Part shown: positions 1-7,878 of the stretch, one piece after another
Numbering within the stretch: position 1 is the stretch's first letter
Layout of the letters: every line of letters starts with the position of its first letter
Assembly: GCA_934394545.1 (NCBI GenBank)
Contig: CAKRRG010000057.1
Span: 1 to 17,664, forward strand
Reading direction: 5' to 3'
Source: an uncultured Blautia sp.
GTDB taxonomy: Bacteria; Bacillota; Clostridia; Lachnospirales; Lachnospiraceae
Length of the DNA stretch: 17,664 nucleotides
Notes under the pieces: generated by a model
What the model was told of the DNA's origin: nothing
Databases searched by the model: none
Seen by the model: only the letters and a program-made list of their open reading frames with translations
Position numbers and translations under genes: made by a program

Positions 1-215
1 CATTTCGTTTTTCCATCCTATGCAACTACTTCGCCCATGAGAATCGCAACTATCCATTCTGTTCACCTGCCTTTGTTCTTAGATTTTATGGAAATATATT
101 TTATTCCCACAGGTCATTCTAACTGCTTTTATACAAAAAATCAATTCCTATTTTGCTATTTACCTGATTTTTCACCTGGTTTTTTCATTTTCCTCTCTGA
201 TTCTTTACATAACAG
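1..215. other. Left-edge intergenic stretch
   Basis: No convincing gene is seen. On the minus strand a ten-codon reading frame (ATG at 188-186, reading MKKPGEKSGK, stop ending at 156) follows an AGAGAGG-like ribosome binding site soon after the phospholipase D stop, but it is too short to call a gene. The plus-strand frame across this stretch has no recognisable content. Confidence 0.4.
116..144 (-). promoter_or_regulatory. Possible promoter pointing off the left edge
   Basis: On the minus strand TTGATT (144-139) and TAGAAT (121-116) are separated by 17 bp, an acceptable sigma-A layout. It would drive a gene beyond the window's left edge. Such matches are common in AT-rich DNA, so this is weak. 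Confidence 0.3.
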
Positions 216-1673
216 TTACAACAACTGTCTCAATGGTCTTATTACAATTCTTAATACTCCATAAAACAGCTTCTTCTGCCAGTTCAGCACTTTGGTTTCA
301 TACTGCGCACCTTCGTTTTCCTGACCGGAAGACAAAACTTCTTTACTTTTTTCCATATAAATATTTTCAGTTTCCTGAATCTGGTCATTTAATTCCTGAC
401 TGTCAATCACCAGCATTAATTCTGTATCCAGATATGTACTTCGCATGTCCAGGTTATAAGAACCAACCACAGATAACCGGTCATCTATCAGAACTGCTTT
501 CGTATGTACTGCATGTTCATTCATCAGTTCGTACACATCTGCACCTGTTTTCAGGATTTTCTTCTTCTGATTCAGGTAATCGGTGCATCCCCAGGGGTTG
601 GAGCCTTTCTCAACCGCATTGAGTATAATCTTCAAATCTGCATGGGAAGAAATTTCTGCGAGGACATCATACATGTAGCGGTTGCAGATCACGTATGGAG
701 TCTGAATAGTCACATTGTCTGCGTCCTGTGCCAAATATTGGATCGTCTGGAGCACCAACGGCCTTTTGGGACCTGCATGGGTTCCATTATTGACAATGGT
801 AATTTTGTTTGCCGGAATGGTATCTTTTTCCCAGGAATTGTAAGTTTCAATATCAGGGTATTTTTCTGTCAGAGCAGCATAACGCACTTCTAAGGACTGG
901 TACTGATTTTCATACTTTGACAGATTTCCCTGCATCTCGTCTGCCGCTTCTTCTGACACAGAACTTTCTGAACTATTCTTTTTTCTTCCACCCTTTATTT
1001 TCACGCAATCTTCATTCCATATCTGCTGAAAATAAGCTTCCAACTCCAGCAGGGATTCTCCATTTCCCTTTGTGGTGTCATACACCAGGATATCCCGGTC
1101 CATATTAATACCGGTAGTTTTATCACCCAGGAAAATATCATTACTGTTCCGGCCGCCAAGCAAATACATTTCATTGTCGACAATCAGATATTTATCATGC
1201 ATCCGGTAATTGAATTTAAATAAGCCAACTGGGCTCACCGGGTTGTAAACACCTACTTCTACATTTTCCCGCGCAGCAAGTGCCTGGAATTCCCTGCTTC
1301 CGTTCAGAAACAGCTGCTGGTAAATTCCGTCAATTAAAAGCTTAATTTCCACACCTTTTTCCGCCGCATTATTTAATGCAGCCAAAAGATCTGTACCACT
1401 GTCATCTGCCCGAAGATCAAAGGTAGATAAAACAATACTGTTTTTTGCCTTTCCGATCATACGCAAGCGCCACAAAAGAGCTTCTTCGTTATCGTCAATA
1501 CAGCGGATTCTTTCCACTCCAGGGGTATCTGAAGTAAACGCTGTCTGTTTCAATTTTTCTTCATATTCTATGTCCGGCTTTTTGCAATATAATGGCAGGA
1601 AAACATTTGCCAGAACTACAATAAGCAGAAACCATAGGAATATATTCCGTATTTGTTTTAGATTTTTCTTTAT
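216..1673 (-). CDS. Phospholipase D / cardiolipin-synthase-like protein, membrane anchored, non-standard start
   Basis: The protein has two HKD motifs of the phospholipase D superfamily. Numbered from the first canonical start (TTG at 1553), they are HDKYLIVD at residues 119-126, followed by GGRN, and HTKAVLID at 350-357, followed by GSYNLD. Both are intact, so transfer or hydrolysis of phosphodiester bonds, probably on membrane phospholipids, is likely. A charged, probably linker-like segment (about 185-245) lies between the two halves. The frame stays open upstream of the TTG to a stop at 1691-1689. That stretch encodes a basic N-terminus and a hydrophobic segment (IFLWFLLIVVLANVFLPLYC) typical of a signal anchor. 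No ATG, GTG or TTG occurs in it. An AGAAAGGG ribosome binding site (1690-1683) sits 9 bases before ATA at 1673-1671, the start given here (485 residues). Either ATA is used or the start has been lost by mutation. The gene begins just after the stop of the alkyltransferase remnant. The exact substrate cannot be assigned. Confidence 0.8.
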   Translation of the reverse strand: MKKNLKQIRNIFLWFLLIVVLANVFLPLYCKKPDIEYEEKLKQTAFTSDTPGVERIRCIDDNEEALLWRLRMIGKAKNSIVLSTFDLRADDSGTDLLAALNNAAEKGVEIKLLIDGIYQQLFLNGSREFQALAARENVEVGVYNPVSPVGLFKFNYRMHDKYLIVDNEMYLLGGRNSNDIFLGDKTTGINMDRDILVYDTTKGNGESLLELEAYFQQIWNEDCVKIKGGRKKNSSESSVSEEAADEMQGNLSKYENQYQSLEVRYAALTEKYPDIETYNSWEKDTIPANKITIVNNGTHAGPKRPLVLQTIQYLAQDADNVTIQTPYVICNRYMYDVLAEISSHADLKIILNAVEKGSNPWGCTDYLNQKKKILKTGADVYELMNEHAVHTKAVLIDDRLSVVGSYNLDMRSTYLDTELMLVIDSQELNDQIQETENIYMEKSKEVLSSGQENEGAQYETKVLNWQKKLFYGVLRIVIRPLRQLL

Positions 1674-1694
1674 CGTTATACACCCTTTCTAAAA

Positions 1695-1910
1695 TCAACA
1701 ATCCCACAAATACTTCTTCAAACCTACACAACCATTTTCTTTCAGAGTAACTCCTTCCCCTTTTAGCAGCCACTCCTGTTCTGTCCAACTCGGCGCCAGC
1801 CTCCCCATATGGTTCACCACCCGATGGCAGGGAAACTTCCCATAGTTCTCTGCATGGGACACCACTCCCGCTACCACCGAAAGAATCTCATAAGCAAGAT
1901 CATCGTTTAA
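1695..1910 (-). pseudogene. Remnant of an O6-alkylguanine-DNA alkyltransferase-like (MGMT/ATL family) gene
   Basis: The frame reads LNDDLAYEILSVVA, then GVVSHAENYGKF, PCHRVVNHMGRLAPSW and a C-terminus ending KKYLWDC. PCHRVV is the alkyl-acceptor cysteine motif of Ada/Ogt/MGMT proteins, and NHMGRLAP followed by an LLKGEGV segment matches what comes after it in the family. The part normally between the first helix and the active site, with the IP.G.V.TYGQIA motif and the DNA-binding recognition helix, is missing. The join is in frame and about 26-28 residues are gone. No start codon with a ribosome binding site is found; the frame continues upstream with unrelated sequence to a stop at 1988-1986, and the CRISPR array begins near there. 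The product would lack its DNA-binding core, so I call it a decayed gene. A short functional variant cannot be excluded. Confidence 0.6.
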
Positions 1911-2037
1911 TTTGGAGGTATTTTCTTTGCGCTTGTTTGTTTTCAGTAAATCTGGAAAAGGATCATCAAGCGTAACTTTTGTCCCCTACTTTTATTCATT
2001 TCTATTTTGCCGTGTAGTATTACAACTGCTAACGTAC

Positions 2038-2066
2038 ATTTCAAATTTCTCTCTACGCAAAACTAC
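2038..2066 (-). repeat. Decayed CRISPR repeat at the leader-distal end
   Basis: This 29-bp sequence reads, on the plus strand, ATTTCAA, then ATTT, CTCTCT, ACGCAAAA and CTAC. It keeps both ends and the CTCTCT centre of the 32-bp repeat but has a net loss of 3 bases and several substitutions. It lies exactly 33 bp before the first clear repeat (2100), matching the array's spacer length, so 2067-2099 would be an old spacer. The palindromic stem is largely destroyed. Confidence 0.6.
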
Positions 2067-2099
2067 AATTCCATTTCCATCCACATCACTATCGGTACC

Positions 2100-2920
2100 A
2101 TTTCAATTCCCGCCTCTCTGCGAGAGACTACGCACTTCTGGATCTCTCGCTAATCTTCCTGTTAATTTCAATTCACGCCTCTCTGCGAGAGGCTACGATT
2201 ACCCCGTATGATAAAGGGCAGCCACTTATTATTTCAATTCACGCCTCTCTGCGAGAGGCTACATGTAATAGAAGCCGTGTACGCTGGCAGGACTGAATTT
2301 CAATTCACGCCTCTCTGCGAGAGGCTACAGGCTCTCAGATGCCACCTAAACAGCCTGTTCAGATTTCAATTCACGCCTCTCTGCGAGAGGCTACGGTTTT
2401 CAACCACTCTGTTATTAACTTCTGGACGATTTCAATTCACGCCTCTCTGCGAGAGGCTACCCTACACAGCCTTTTAAAAGTTATAGGCAGAAAGATTTCA
2501 ATTCACGCCTCTCTGCGAGAGGCTACAGTGCGACTTTATCTCCCTTTTTAAGACTTACTATTTCAATTCACGCCTCTCTGCGAGAGGCTACTGGTGGCGT
2601 TGTTCATGCCATTCGACAGATGGATATTTCAATTCACGCCTCTCTGCGAGAGGCTACTTGGTGTAGGTGTTGCTGGAACCGTAACTGTCACTATTTCAAT
2701 TCACGCCTCTCTGCGAGAGGCTACCTTCTGAATTAGCCAGCGCGTTTTCGAGTTTTTTATTTCAATTCACGCCTCTCTGCGAGAGGCTACGATTTTCTGG
2801 CGCCATTCCTTCCGGGACTTCGTGATTTCAATTCACGCCTCTCTGCGAGAGGCTACACTTATCCATGGCAGAAATGACAACCACTATCATTTCAATTCAC
2901 GCCTCTCTGCGAGAGGCTAC
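2100..2920 (-). CRISPR. Type I-C CRISPR array, 13 repeats and 12 spacers
   Basis: The 32-bp repeats start at 2100, 2165, 2231, 2297, 2363, 2429, 2495, 2560, 2626, 2693, 2759, 2825 and 2889. On the plus strand each reads ATTTCAATTCACGCC, TCTCTGCGAGAGG, CTAC. Spacers are 33, 34, 34, 34, 34, 34, 33, 34, 35, 34, 34 and 32 bp. Twelve repeats are identical. The one at 2100 differs at two bases (A to C at repeat position 11, G to A at position 28), the degeneration expected at the distal, oldest end. In the transcribed minus orientation the repeat has a 7-bp stem GCCTCTC/GAGAGGC around GCA and ends in GTGAATTGAAAT, the crRNA 5' handle type of I-C systems. Orientation is set by the adjacent cas2, the leader at the 2920 side and the decayed far end. 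Confidence 0.98.
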
Positions 2921-3095
2921 AGCAAAAACAGCCAATATACAGCTGTATTTTAGCTTAATTTTTGTTCAATTAGTTCACTTTATTATATTCATTCAATTAT
3001 TCTCTAATTAAACAGCAAAATTCTTTACATTTATATAATTTTATATTGCGCCAGTCTCCCGAAGTTTTATGCATGGGATATATACGCGCAAGTTC
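2921..3095 (-). promoter_or_regulatory. CRISPR leader
   Basis: This 175-bp AT-rich stretch lies between the cas2 stop and the first, newest repeat, the expected leader position. It has no open frame of note. On the minus strand a perfect TATAAT (2987-2982) is a candidate -10 box for pre-crRNA transcription, though the upstream -35 is poor. A perfect 12-bp palindrome ATACAGCTGTAT (2937-2948) lies 16 bp from the first repeat, within the zone where integration signals are usually found. Confidence 0.75.
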
Positions 3096-3386
3096 TTAGA
3101 ATAGCAACGGCTCCCCAGCTTCGACTTTCAGTTTTTTCCCCATAGAATCGATTTTGTTCTGATATGAATTCCCTAGTCTATAAAATCGAATCGAATCCAC
3201 ATCTTCATTTATTTCTTTGCTTAACTCATGTTTCAAAGCCGTAAGCTGAGCCGCATCTACTAAAACCTCAAAAACAGAATTTTGCACTCTCACACCATAC
3301 TGCTCGCACAATTTTGCTACTCTTCGAAGTCTTTTTTCACCTGCAGCAGTCATTGTATTTACATCATACGTTATTACAACAAGCAT
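3096..3386 (-). CDS. cas2: CRISPR-associated protein Cas2
   Basis: This 96-residue protein is the usual Cas2 length. It opens MLVVITYDVNT, with the conserved Asp8 at the end of the first strand of the ferredoxin-like fold, and has the family's RLRRVAKLCEQYGVRVQNSVFE segment at about residues 19-41. Cas2 dimers bridge two Cas1 dimers in the complex that inserts new spacers. The ATG is 3 bases after the cas1 stop, so the two are translationally linked. It is the last cas gene before the leader. Confidence 0.97.
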   Translation of the reverse strand: MLVVITYDVNTMTAAGEKRLRRVAKLCEQYGVRVQNSVFEVLVDAAQLTALKHELSKEINEDVDSIRFYRLGNSYQNKIDSMGKKLKVEAGEPLLF

Positions 3387-3389
3387 TTT

Positions 3390-4418
3390 TCACCTCCAGG
3401 AATACGGCGGATATTCATCCAAATCGCCACGCAGAACTCTGGCAAATAACATTGCTTGAGCATATGGAATCATTCCAATTTCAATATTTTCATCCAGGAA
3501 AGGATGTCCAATAGTTTCCTTTTTTCTTTTTTGCCAAGCATTTAGAACTTTTCTTCTTCCTTTATCGTTTAAATATACCGCTTCCGAATCAGTTTCAAAA
3601 TCCTTAGCTTGTAATTGTCCTTTATGAAAAAGTGACAAAACGAATCTGTCGCACAACGGTGCTCGCAGCTCTTCTACAAGATCCAGCGCAAAAGATGGAC
3701 GCCCAGGTCGTAACACATGTAAATACCCTGCGGCAGGATCAAGTCCTACTGTTTCCAATGCCGATTGTGTCTCGCGAGTCAACAACATATAAACAAATGA
3801 CAATGCTGCATTTACTTCATTCCTAGGAGGTCTTCTGCTTCTAACTTCAAAAACAAATTCTTTTGAATCCAGCATATTATCAAACTGCGCAAAATAGATT
3901 GTCGCAGCAGCCCCTTCCAGCCCTCGAATGGAATCTATATCATTGATAGCTTGCAATTTTCTTGCATTTTCGCTAAGTTTATTGGCAGCTTCTGTCAAAG
4001 CTCTCTTTTTTTCTTCTGAGTCTTTATTTCTTGCACATCTTAAAAGAACAGCTTTTGCATTGCGAATTTTCCCATAAATTATATTTCTTACTATTTTAGC
4101 TGAAAATTCATCATCATTTAAACTTTCATACTGTCTTTTTCGCAATAAAACATTTCCACTTACAGGACCGCATACTCTTCCAAGAAATTTTCCATTCTCG
4201 GACAAAAATGCAATTGAAATTCCCATTTCTCCACAAAATCCAATCAACGGTGTCGAAACTGTATTTTGCCCAAAACATATAATCGCTTCAATAGTGTGCG
4301 CTGGCACTGAAATCTTTTCCTCACCATCCATTTCCACAACTATGTTTTGATTACGCACGTGTATATAGCTGCCAGGTGTAAGAATATAAATTGTATTTAA
4401 AAGCCTTTTCATATGCAT
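3390..4418 (-). CDS. cas1: CRISPR-associated endonuclease Cas1, type I-C
   Basis: Cas1 is the integrase of spacer acquisition. In this 342-residue protein the N-terminal beta domain (about 1-90) precedes the helical catalytic domain. The metal ligands are visible: Glu168 in GLEGAAA, His234 in DPAAGYLHV and Asp246 with Glu249 in SFALDLVEELRAP. The family's RPPRNEVNAALSF stretch (about 196-208) is intact. A GGAGG ribosome binding site lies 7 bases before the first ATG (4418). A second ATG two codons later (4412) is also possible because the start reads MHMKRLL. The 5' end overlaps the cas4 stop, so cas4 and cas1 are coupled. Confidence 0.98.
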   Translation of the reverse strand: MHMKRLLNTIYILTPGSYIHVRNQNIVVEMDGEEKISVPAHTIEAIICFGQNTVSTPLIGFCGEMGISIAFLSENGKFLGRVCGPVSGNVLLRKRQYESLNDDEFSAKIVRNIIYGKIRNAKAVLLRCARNKDSEEKKRALTEAANKLSENARKLQAINDIDSIRGLEGAAATIYFAQFDNMLDSKEFVFEVRSRRPPRNEVNAALSFVYMLLTRETQSALETVGLDPAAGYLHVLRPGRPSFALDLVEELRAPLCDRFVLSLFHKGQLQAKDFETDSEAVYLNDKGRRKVLNAWQKRKKETIGHPFLDENIEIGMIPYAQAMLFARVLRGDLDEYPPYSWR

Positions 4419-5074
4419 TCGCCCTCCTCCGCTTCCAATTTCAATTTTTTACAATATTCAGAAGCAGATTTTTTCACTTTAGGCATACAATATTCCAACA
4501 TAGAACATTTTTTACATTTCAAGCTATACTGTGCCTCTGGAATAATAAATGCTTCACGAATTCGTCTTAACTCTGACACAGCATTGCGTACCATTATTCT
4601 CAATTCTTCTGTAAGCTCAACGCGCAAACGTTTATGAGAAGATATGAAAAATATTTCTCCTTCTGGAATATTTGTCTGATACATTTCTTCCAGACACATT
4701 GCCTCTGCACATAACTGAATTTTATACTCTAATTCATCTTCCCGAACCTTTCCATGCTTATACTCTATTGGAAATAAAGTTACCTTAAAGTCAACAGCCG
4801 GAATTATACAACCATTATCAGCTTTTGTCACTTCAATACAATCACATTTCCCATTCAATCCCAATTCTTCGGAAACCACTTCATATTCATAAAGTTTAAG
4901 AAATTCTCCTCTTTTCTCAATTCTTTGTGTATGAACTCTTTCATGTTCTACACGCCCTTTCGCAGTTTCTACATTTTCAACCCAGACACGTTCATTTAAA
5001 AGAATAGCAGCTCGTCTTGGGCAATAACATATCTGAGAAAGCCAACTTAAGGGAAGATACTCTTTATCATTCAT
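4409..5074 (-). CDS. cas4: CRISPR-associated exonuclease Cas4
   Basis: This RecB-like nuclease with an iron-sulphur cluster helps Cas1-Cas2 trim prespacers and choose the PAM. I place the start at MNDKEYLPLS (5074, 221 residues). It follows a GAGGAA element and overlaps the cas7 stop by 8 bases, whereas the frame's upstream ATG at 5167 lies deep inside cas7 with a non-family N-terminus. Visible motifs are CYCPRR at 16-21 with a cluster cysteine, His44 and His48, Asp78 in GKCDCIE, the E-x-K pair at 104-106 (IEYKHG), Gln120 with Tyr132, and the C-terminal cysteines 187, 190 and 196 (CKKCSMLEYC). All expected nuclease and cluster residues are present. Confidence 0.95.
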   Translation of the reverse strand: MNDKEYLPLSWLSQICYCPRRAAILLNERVWVENVETAKGRVEHERVHTQRIEKRGEFLKLYEYEVVSEELGLNGKCDCIEVTKADNGCIIPAVDFKVTLFPIEYKHGKVREDELEYKIQLCAEAMCLEEMYQTNIPEGEIFFISSHKRLRVELTEELRIMVRNAVSELRRIREAFIIPEAQYSLKCKKCSMLEYCMPKVKKSASEYCKKLKLEAEEGECI

Positions 5075-6062
5075 TTGTAAACCATTCCTCATTTTCAGGA
5101 AGATGATTCCACACAATATCACTGAATGCATCTTCTTTAAAGCCAACTTCAACCCCTTTTGGCACACGATTCAAATGAACAGCTGCAGTATAGTCATGAT
5201 AACTTCTTGGATAAACTACATATTCTTTTTTCTTAACTTCTACCAGATCAAACAATTTATGTGCCGGTGCGCATCCTAGTTTTGCCTGACGAACTCTCTG
5301 CTCCAGATCAGAGTCAGTCCCCACATGTTTAAAAATAATCAGGGGTGAAACTACTTCCATCTCTCCTTTACTTGCGGAACGATTATGTTCATACATATTC
5401 ATAATCGCTTCAAATAAAAGATTTAAATCTTCTTCATCAAATCCTGTTTCGGCAGCTAGATTAGCACTGATAAAGCCCCTTATCTCATATAATCCAAAAG
5501 GAATAAGCTGTTTTCGTCCCATTGTCCGAAGTTTATCTTCTGGTTTCTCATTTTCCATCTGCTGATAATCTTCCAATTTCAAATCCTTTTCTCCATCTGT
5601 TACTGCCATACGGGTTATGGAAATATCAAGTGGTAAAATCGGATCCAGACTTTTTCCAAATGTAATCTGAACCGGACCTCTCACTTGCCCTGCATTCGGT
5701 CCGGTACTCATTACTGCACCAAACGTACGTACATCATAAAACAATTCACAGGCTTTCTGCCGTCCTGCATAAATTGCCTCTTTTGCTTTCGCACAATCTT
5801 CAACCCCAGCCTCTCTTTTTGCTCTAGCAATATGCCGGTTCATATTTGTTGATTTCTGCACGATAATCTCCATTCCTGGTTCTCCAGTTCTTGACATAGC
5901 CACATAATTTCTAATCAATCTCTTAGTAGATACATCAGAAATATATCCCTGCATAGTTTGCGGATCTACTCTCGGAGTATTTCCCATATCAGGATCACCA
6001 TTAGGATTTGCATTGGTGCATGCTACATAATAAATAAACTCATATCGATTTTTAATTGCCAT
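5067..6062 (-). CDS. cas7: CRISPR-associated protein Cas7, type I-C (Csd2)
   Basis: This is the backbone subunit of the I-C Cascade complex; several copies line the crRNA spacer and hold target DNA. The 331-residue protein opens with the family signature YEFIYYVACTNANPNGDPD and continues with NTPRVDP and VSTKRLIRNYV. Later family segments include RTFGAVMSTGPNAGQVRGPV and LIPFGLYEIRGFISA. The ATG is preceded by a GGGGG element, 22 bases after the cas8c stop. The 3' end overlaps cas4 by 8 bases. No catalytic residues are expected. Confidence 0.97.
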   Translation of the reverse strand: MAIKNRYEFIYYVACTNANPNGDPDMGNTPRVDPQTMQGYISDVSTKRLIRNYVAMSRTGEPGMEIIVQKSTNMNRHIARAKREAGVEDCAKAKEAIYAGRQKACELFYDVRTFGAVMSTGPNAGQVRGPVQITFGKSLDPILPLDISITRMAVTDGEKDLKLEDYQQMENEKPEDKLRTMGRKQLIPFGLYEIRGFISANLAAETGFDEEDLNLLFEAIMNMYEHNRSASKGEMEVVSPLIIFKHVGTDSDLEQRVRQAKLGCAPAHKLFDLVEVKKKEYVVYPRSYHDYTAAVHLNRVPKGVEVGFKEDAFSDIVWNHLPENEEWFTNE

Positions 6063-6084
6063 AGTAAAATCCCCCTTATATGTA

Positions 6085-6480
6085 TTAATCTTCTACATTA
6101 TTTTTCTTCTCTGCAATTCTTTCATTTTTATCTTTTTGCAATTTCGTACACATTTGTCTGTATCCCAACGCAAAATACGCTTGTTCTTCCAACGTCAGTG
6201 TTGCTGGAATCTCTTTTCCGATTGCACAATAAACAGCATTCAAAGTATCTTCATATTGTTTTCTCAGCCATTCATTTTCAATTTTTTCAAGATGATATGC
6301 TGATAATCTGGATATTTGTCCTAACACCAATGCTGGCATCTGACTTGCACTTGAATAATAACGCTGTACAATTGTAGCGTTTACATTTTTCATTACAACA
6401 TTCTGTATTGCAGCGTGAACCGCCATAGCAGCACCGCAATGGTATGCTGCACTTTTATGTGTGGAATCGTATTCTGACAT
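6085..6480 (-). CDS. Predicted Cas11c small subunit from an internal start in cas8c
   Basis: In type I-C systems the small Cascade subunit is known to come from an internal translation start in the 3' part of cas8c. Here an ATG at 6480-6478 in the cas8c frame is preceded by AGAAAGGGGG (6498-6489) with an 8-base spacer. This is the best internal ribosome binding site I saw in that part of the gene. It would yield 131 residues (MSEYDSTHKSAAYHCGAAMA to the shared stop), a mostly helical product of the expected size. It corresponds to Cas8c residues 467-597. No experimental support is available from sequence alone. Confidence 0.75.
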   Translation of the reverse strand: MSEYDSTHKSAAYHCGAAMAVHAAIQNVVMKNVNATIVQRYYSSASQMPALVLGQISRLSAYHLEKIENEWLRKQYEDTLNAVYCAIGKEIPATLTLEEQAYFALGYRQMCTKLQKDKNERIAEKKNNVED

Positions 6481-7878
6481 AATTTCAGCCCCCTTTCTTC
6501 TCATAAGCCAAACTTTCAGCCACTGGCAAGCAGTTGCATCTGGAATTTGTATGCTAATTGAATTTTCCTCTTTTGCCAACATTTGAGAACGAATATATGC
6601 TAAAGAACGAACTGCAACCACATCTGGCAATGGTGTCCCGTTTATAATTGCACGAATAATCGCCTGCGTGATTTCTGGTAATTCTTCACTTACTCTTTTC
6701 CATATCTTACTATCAGAATTCTGTTTTTTCAGCAAACATAATAATCTTGCATTTAATTTTTTACTTTTTTCATTTTGTATCCCATTTAGGTCTTTCAATT
6801 CCAACTGTTCATTCCAAAGAGCAATGTTTTTCTGCAATTTTTCATATGAGCCACGTTCATACTGCCGAATCATAACGCGTCCATTAACGCCAGATAACAA
6901 ACATATAGTATATTGATTCGAAAGAGATGGGATTTTTTCGCCTGTTGTAACGCTTTTTACTAATTCTGATGCTTGAAGTTCTGCAATTCCAGCCTCTCTA
7001 TTTCTATCATCTTCTGATACTTCCTCTTCTACGTTAACATTTCCCACCATAGTTATCCCTAGAAAATTTGCCCCCAGAATAGGATCACTGTCGTCTTCAA
7101 TATTCTTCTCATACCAATGAACAAACTTCATATTCGCCAGTACCGGAGCATGTTCTAATAGATGATCCATGGCAGCTTTAACAGCAAAAAAAGCATTTTC
7201 TGATACTGGTGCATTCACACTCTTCTTCTGATCATAAGAACAAAATGCACTTTTATCAAAACAGATCAAAGCATCACCACGAGCATGTCCTCCAACTACA
7301 GCAAGCCCATTAACCGGAGGAACTGTTTCCATTGGAACTGTCTCTTCTCCAGTAATCAAGCATAAAGACCTTTCTTTTTTCTCTATATCGAAAAACTTCC
7401 TTCGATATGTATCCCACCACTCCTTTAAGCACTTTGCCTGTACGATTTTTTTCCCATCAACTATAAAAGAAATTCGATCTGATCCTTTTATTTTGTTTTC
7501 ATTTAAGGCTTCCGCAACTATTAAAAGCGTTTTTTCATCCTCTGACATTTTCACACATACTTCAAATTCCGGAATCCTATCACTTCCGTCCTTCAAAACC
7601 TGGTAATAAAAATTTCTTTTTACTTTTGTCTTATCTTCCTGATCTAAAAGATCTTTAAAAATCACTGACCTCTTTTCTACAATTGGATTACATTTCTCTT
7701 TTCCATTTGCAAGACTTCCAATATCCGGACATAAAACAGGTGTATCATCCCCTAATATAATTCCGAGAAATTCACCTTTTTTGCTTAACGAAACATACGC
7801 TTTTATTGTTTTGTTGCTATAACCAGGAGGCAAAACCAGATTATTTTTCATTGCATAATCATATAATGCCTTCAGCAT
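6085..7878 (-). CDS. cas8c: CRISPR-associated protein Cas8c (Csd1), Cascade large subunit
   Basis: In I-C Cascade, Cas8c recognises the PAM and caps the crRNA 5' handle. The 597-residue length suits Csd1 proteins. The opening LKALYDYAMKNNLVLPPGY and the VPPVNGLAVVGGHARGDAL / FDKSAFCSYD segment are typical of the family. Its start codon overlaps the cas5 stop by 7 bases, a coupled junction, and cas7 follows 22 bases after its stop. The C-terminal 131 codons are also predicted to be translated separately as Cas11c. Identity is firm from the signature segments and from its position between cas5 and cas7. Confidence 0.96.
   Translation of the reverse strand: MLKALYDYAMKNNLVLPPGYSNKTIKAYVSLSKKGEFLGIILGDDTPVLCPDIGSLANGKEKCNPIVEKRSVIFKDLLDQEDKTKVKRNFYYQVLKDGSDRIPEFEVCVKMSEDEKTLLIVAEALNENKIKGSDRISFIVDGKKIVQAKCLKEWWDTYRRKFFDIEKKERSLCLITGEETVPMETVPPVNGLAVVGGHARGDALICFDKSAFCSYDQKKSVNAPVSENAFFAVKAAMDHLLEHAPVLANMKFVHWYEKNIEDDSDPILGANFLGITMVGNVNVEEEVSEDDRNREAGIAELQASELVKSVTTGEKIPSLSNQYTICLLSGVNGRVMIRQYERGSYEKLQKNIALWNEQLELKDLNGIQNEKSKKLNARLLCLLKKQNSDSKIWKRVSEELPEITQAIIRAIINGTPLPDVVAVRSLAYIRSQMLAKEENSISIQIPDATACQWLKVWLMRRKGAEIMSEYDSTHKSAAYHCGAAMAVHAAIQNVVMKNVNATIVQRYYSSASQMPALVLGQISRLSAYHLEKIENEWLRKQYEDTLNAVYCAIGKEIPATLTLEEQAYFALGYRQMCTKLQKDKNERIAEKKNNVED

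Noticed and set aside
1561..1788. 75-codon minus-strand frame between the alkyltransferase remnant and the phospholipase D gene
   Set aside because: It is an out-of-frame reading of the remnant's end and the phospholipase D anchor, with no recognisable content.
2208..2551. Plus-strand open frames with recurring FQFTPLCERL or ISIHASLREAT peptides
   Set aside because: They are translations of the CRISPR repeat units, not genes.
4438..4446. ATTTCAATT match to the CRISPR repeat end (also at 8497-8505)
   Set aside because: Both lie inside genes (cas4 and cas5) with no stem; they show that this 9-mer arises by chance in AT-rich DNA.
5075..5167. Upstream ATG extending cas4 by 31 residues
   Set aside because: It lies inside cas7, has no good ribosome binding site, and the extra residues do not resemble a Cas4 N-terminus; MNDKEY at 5074 is well supported.
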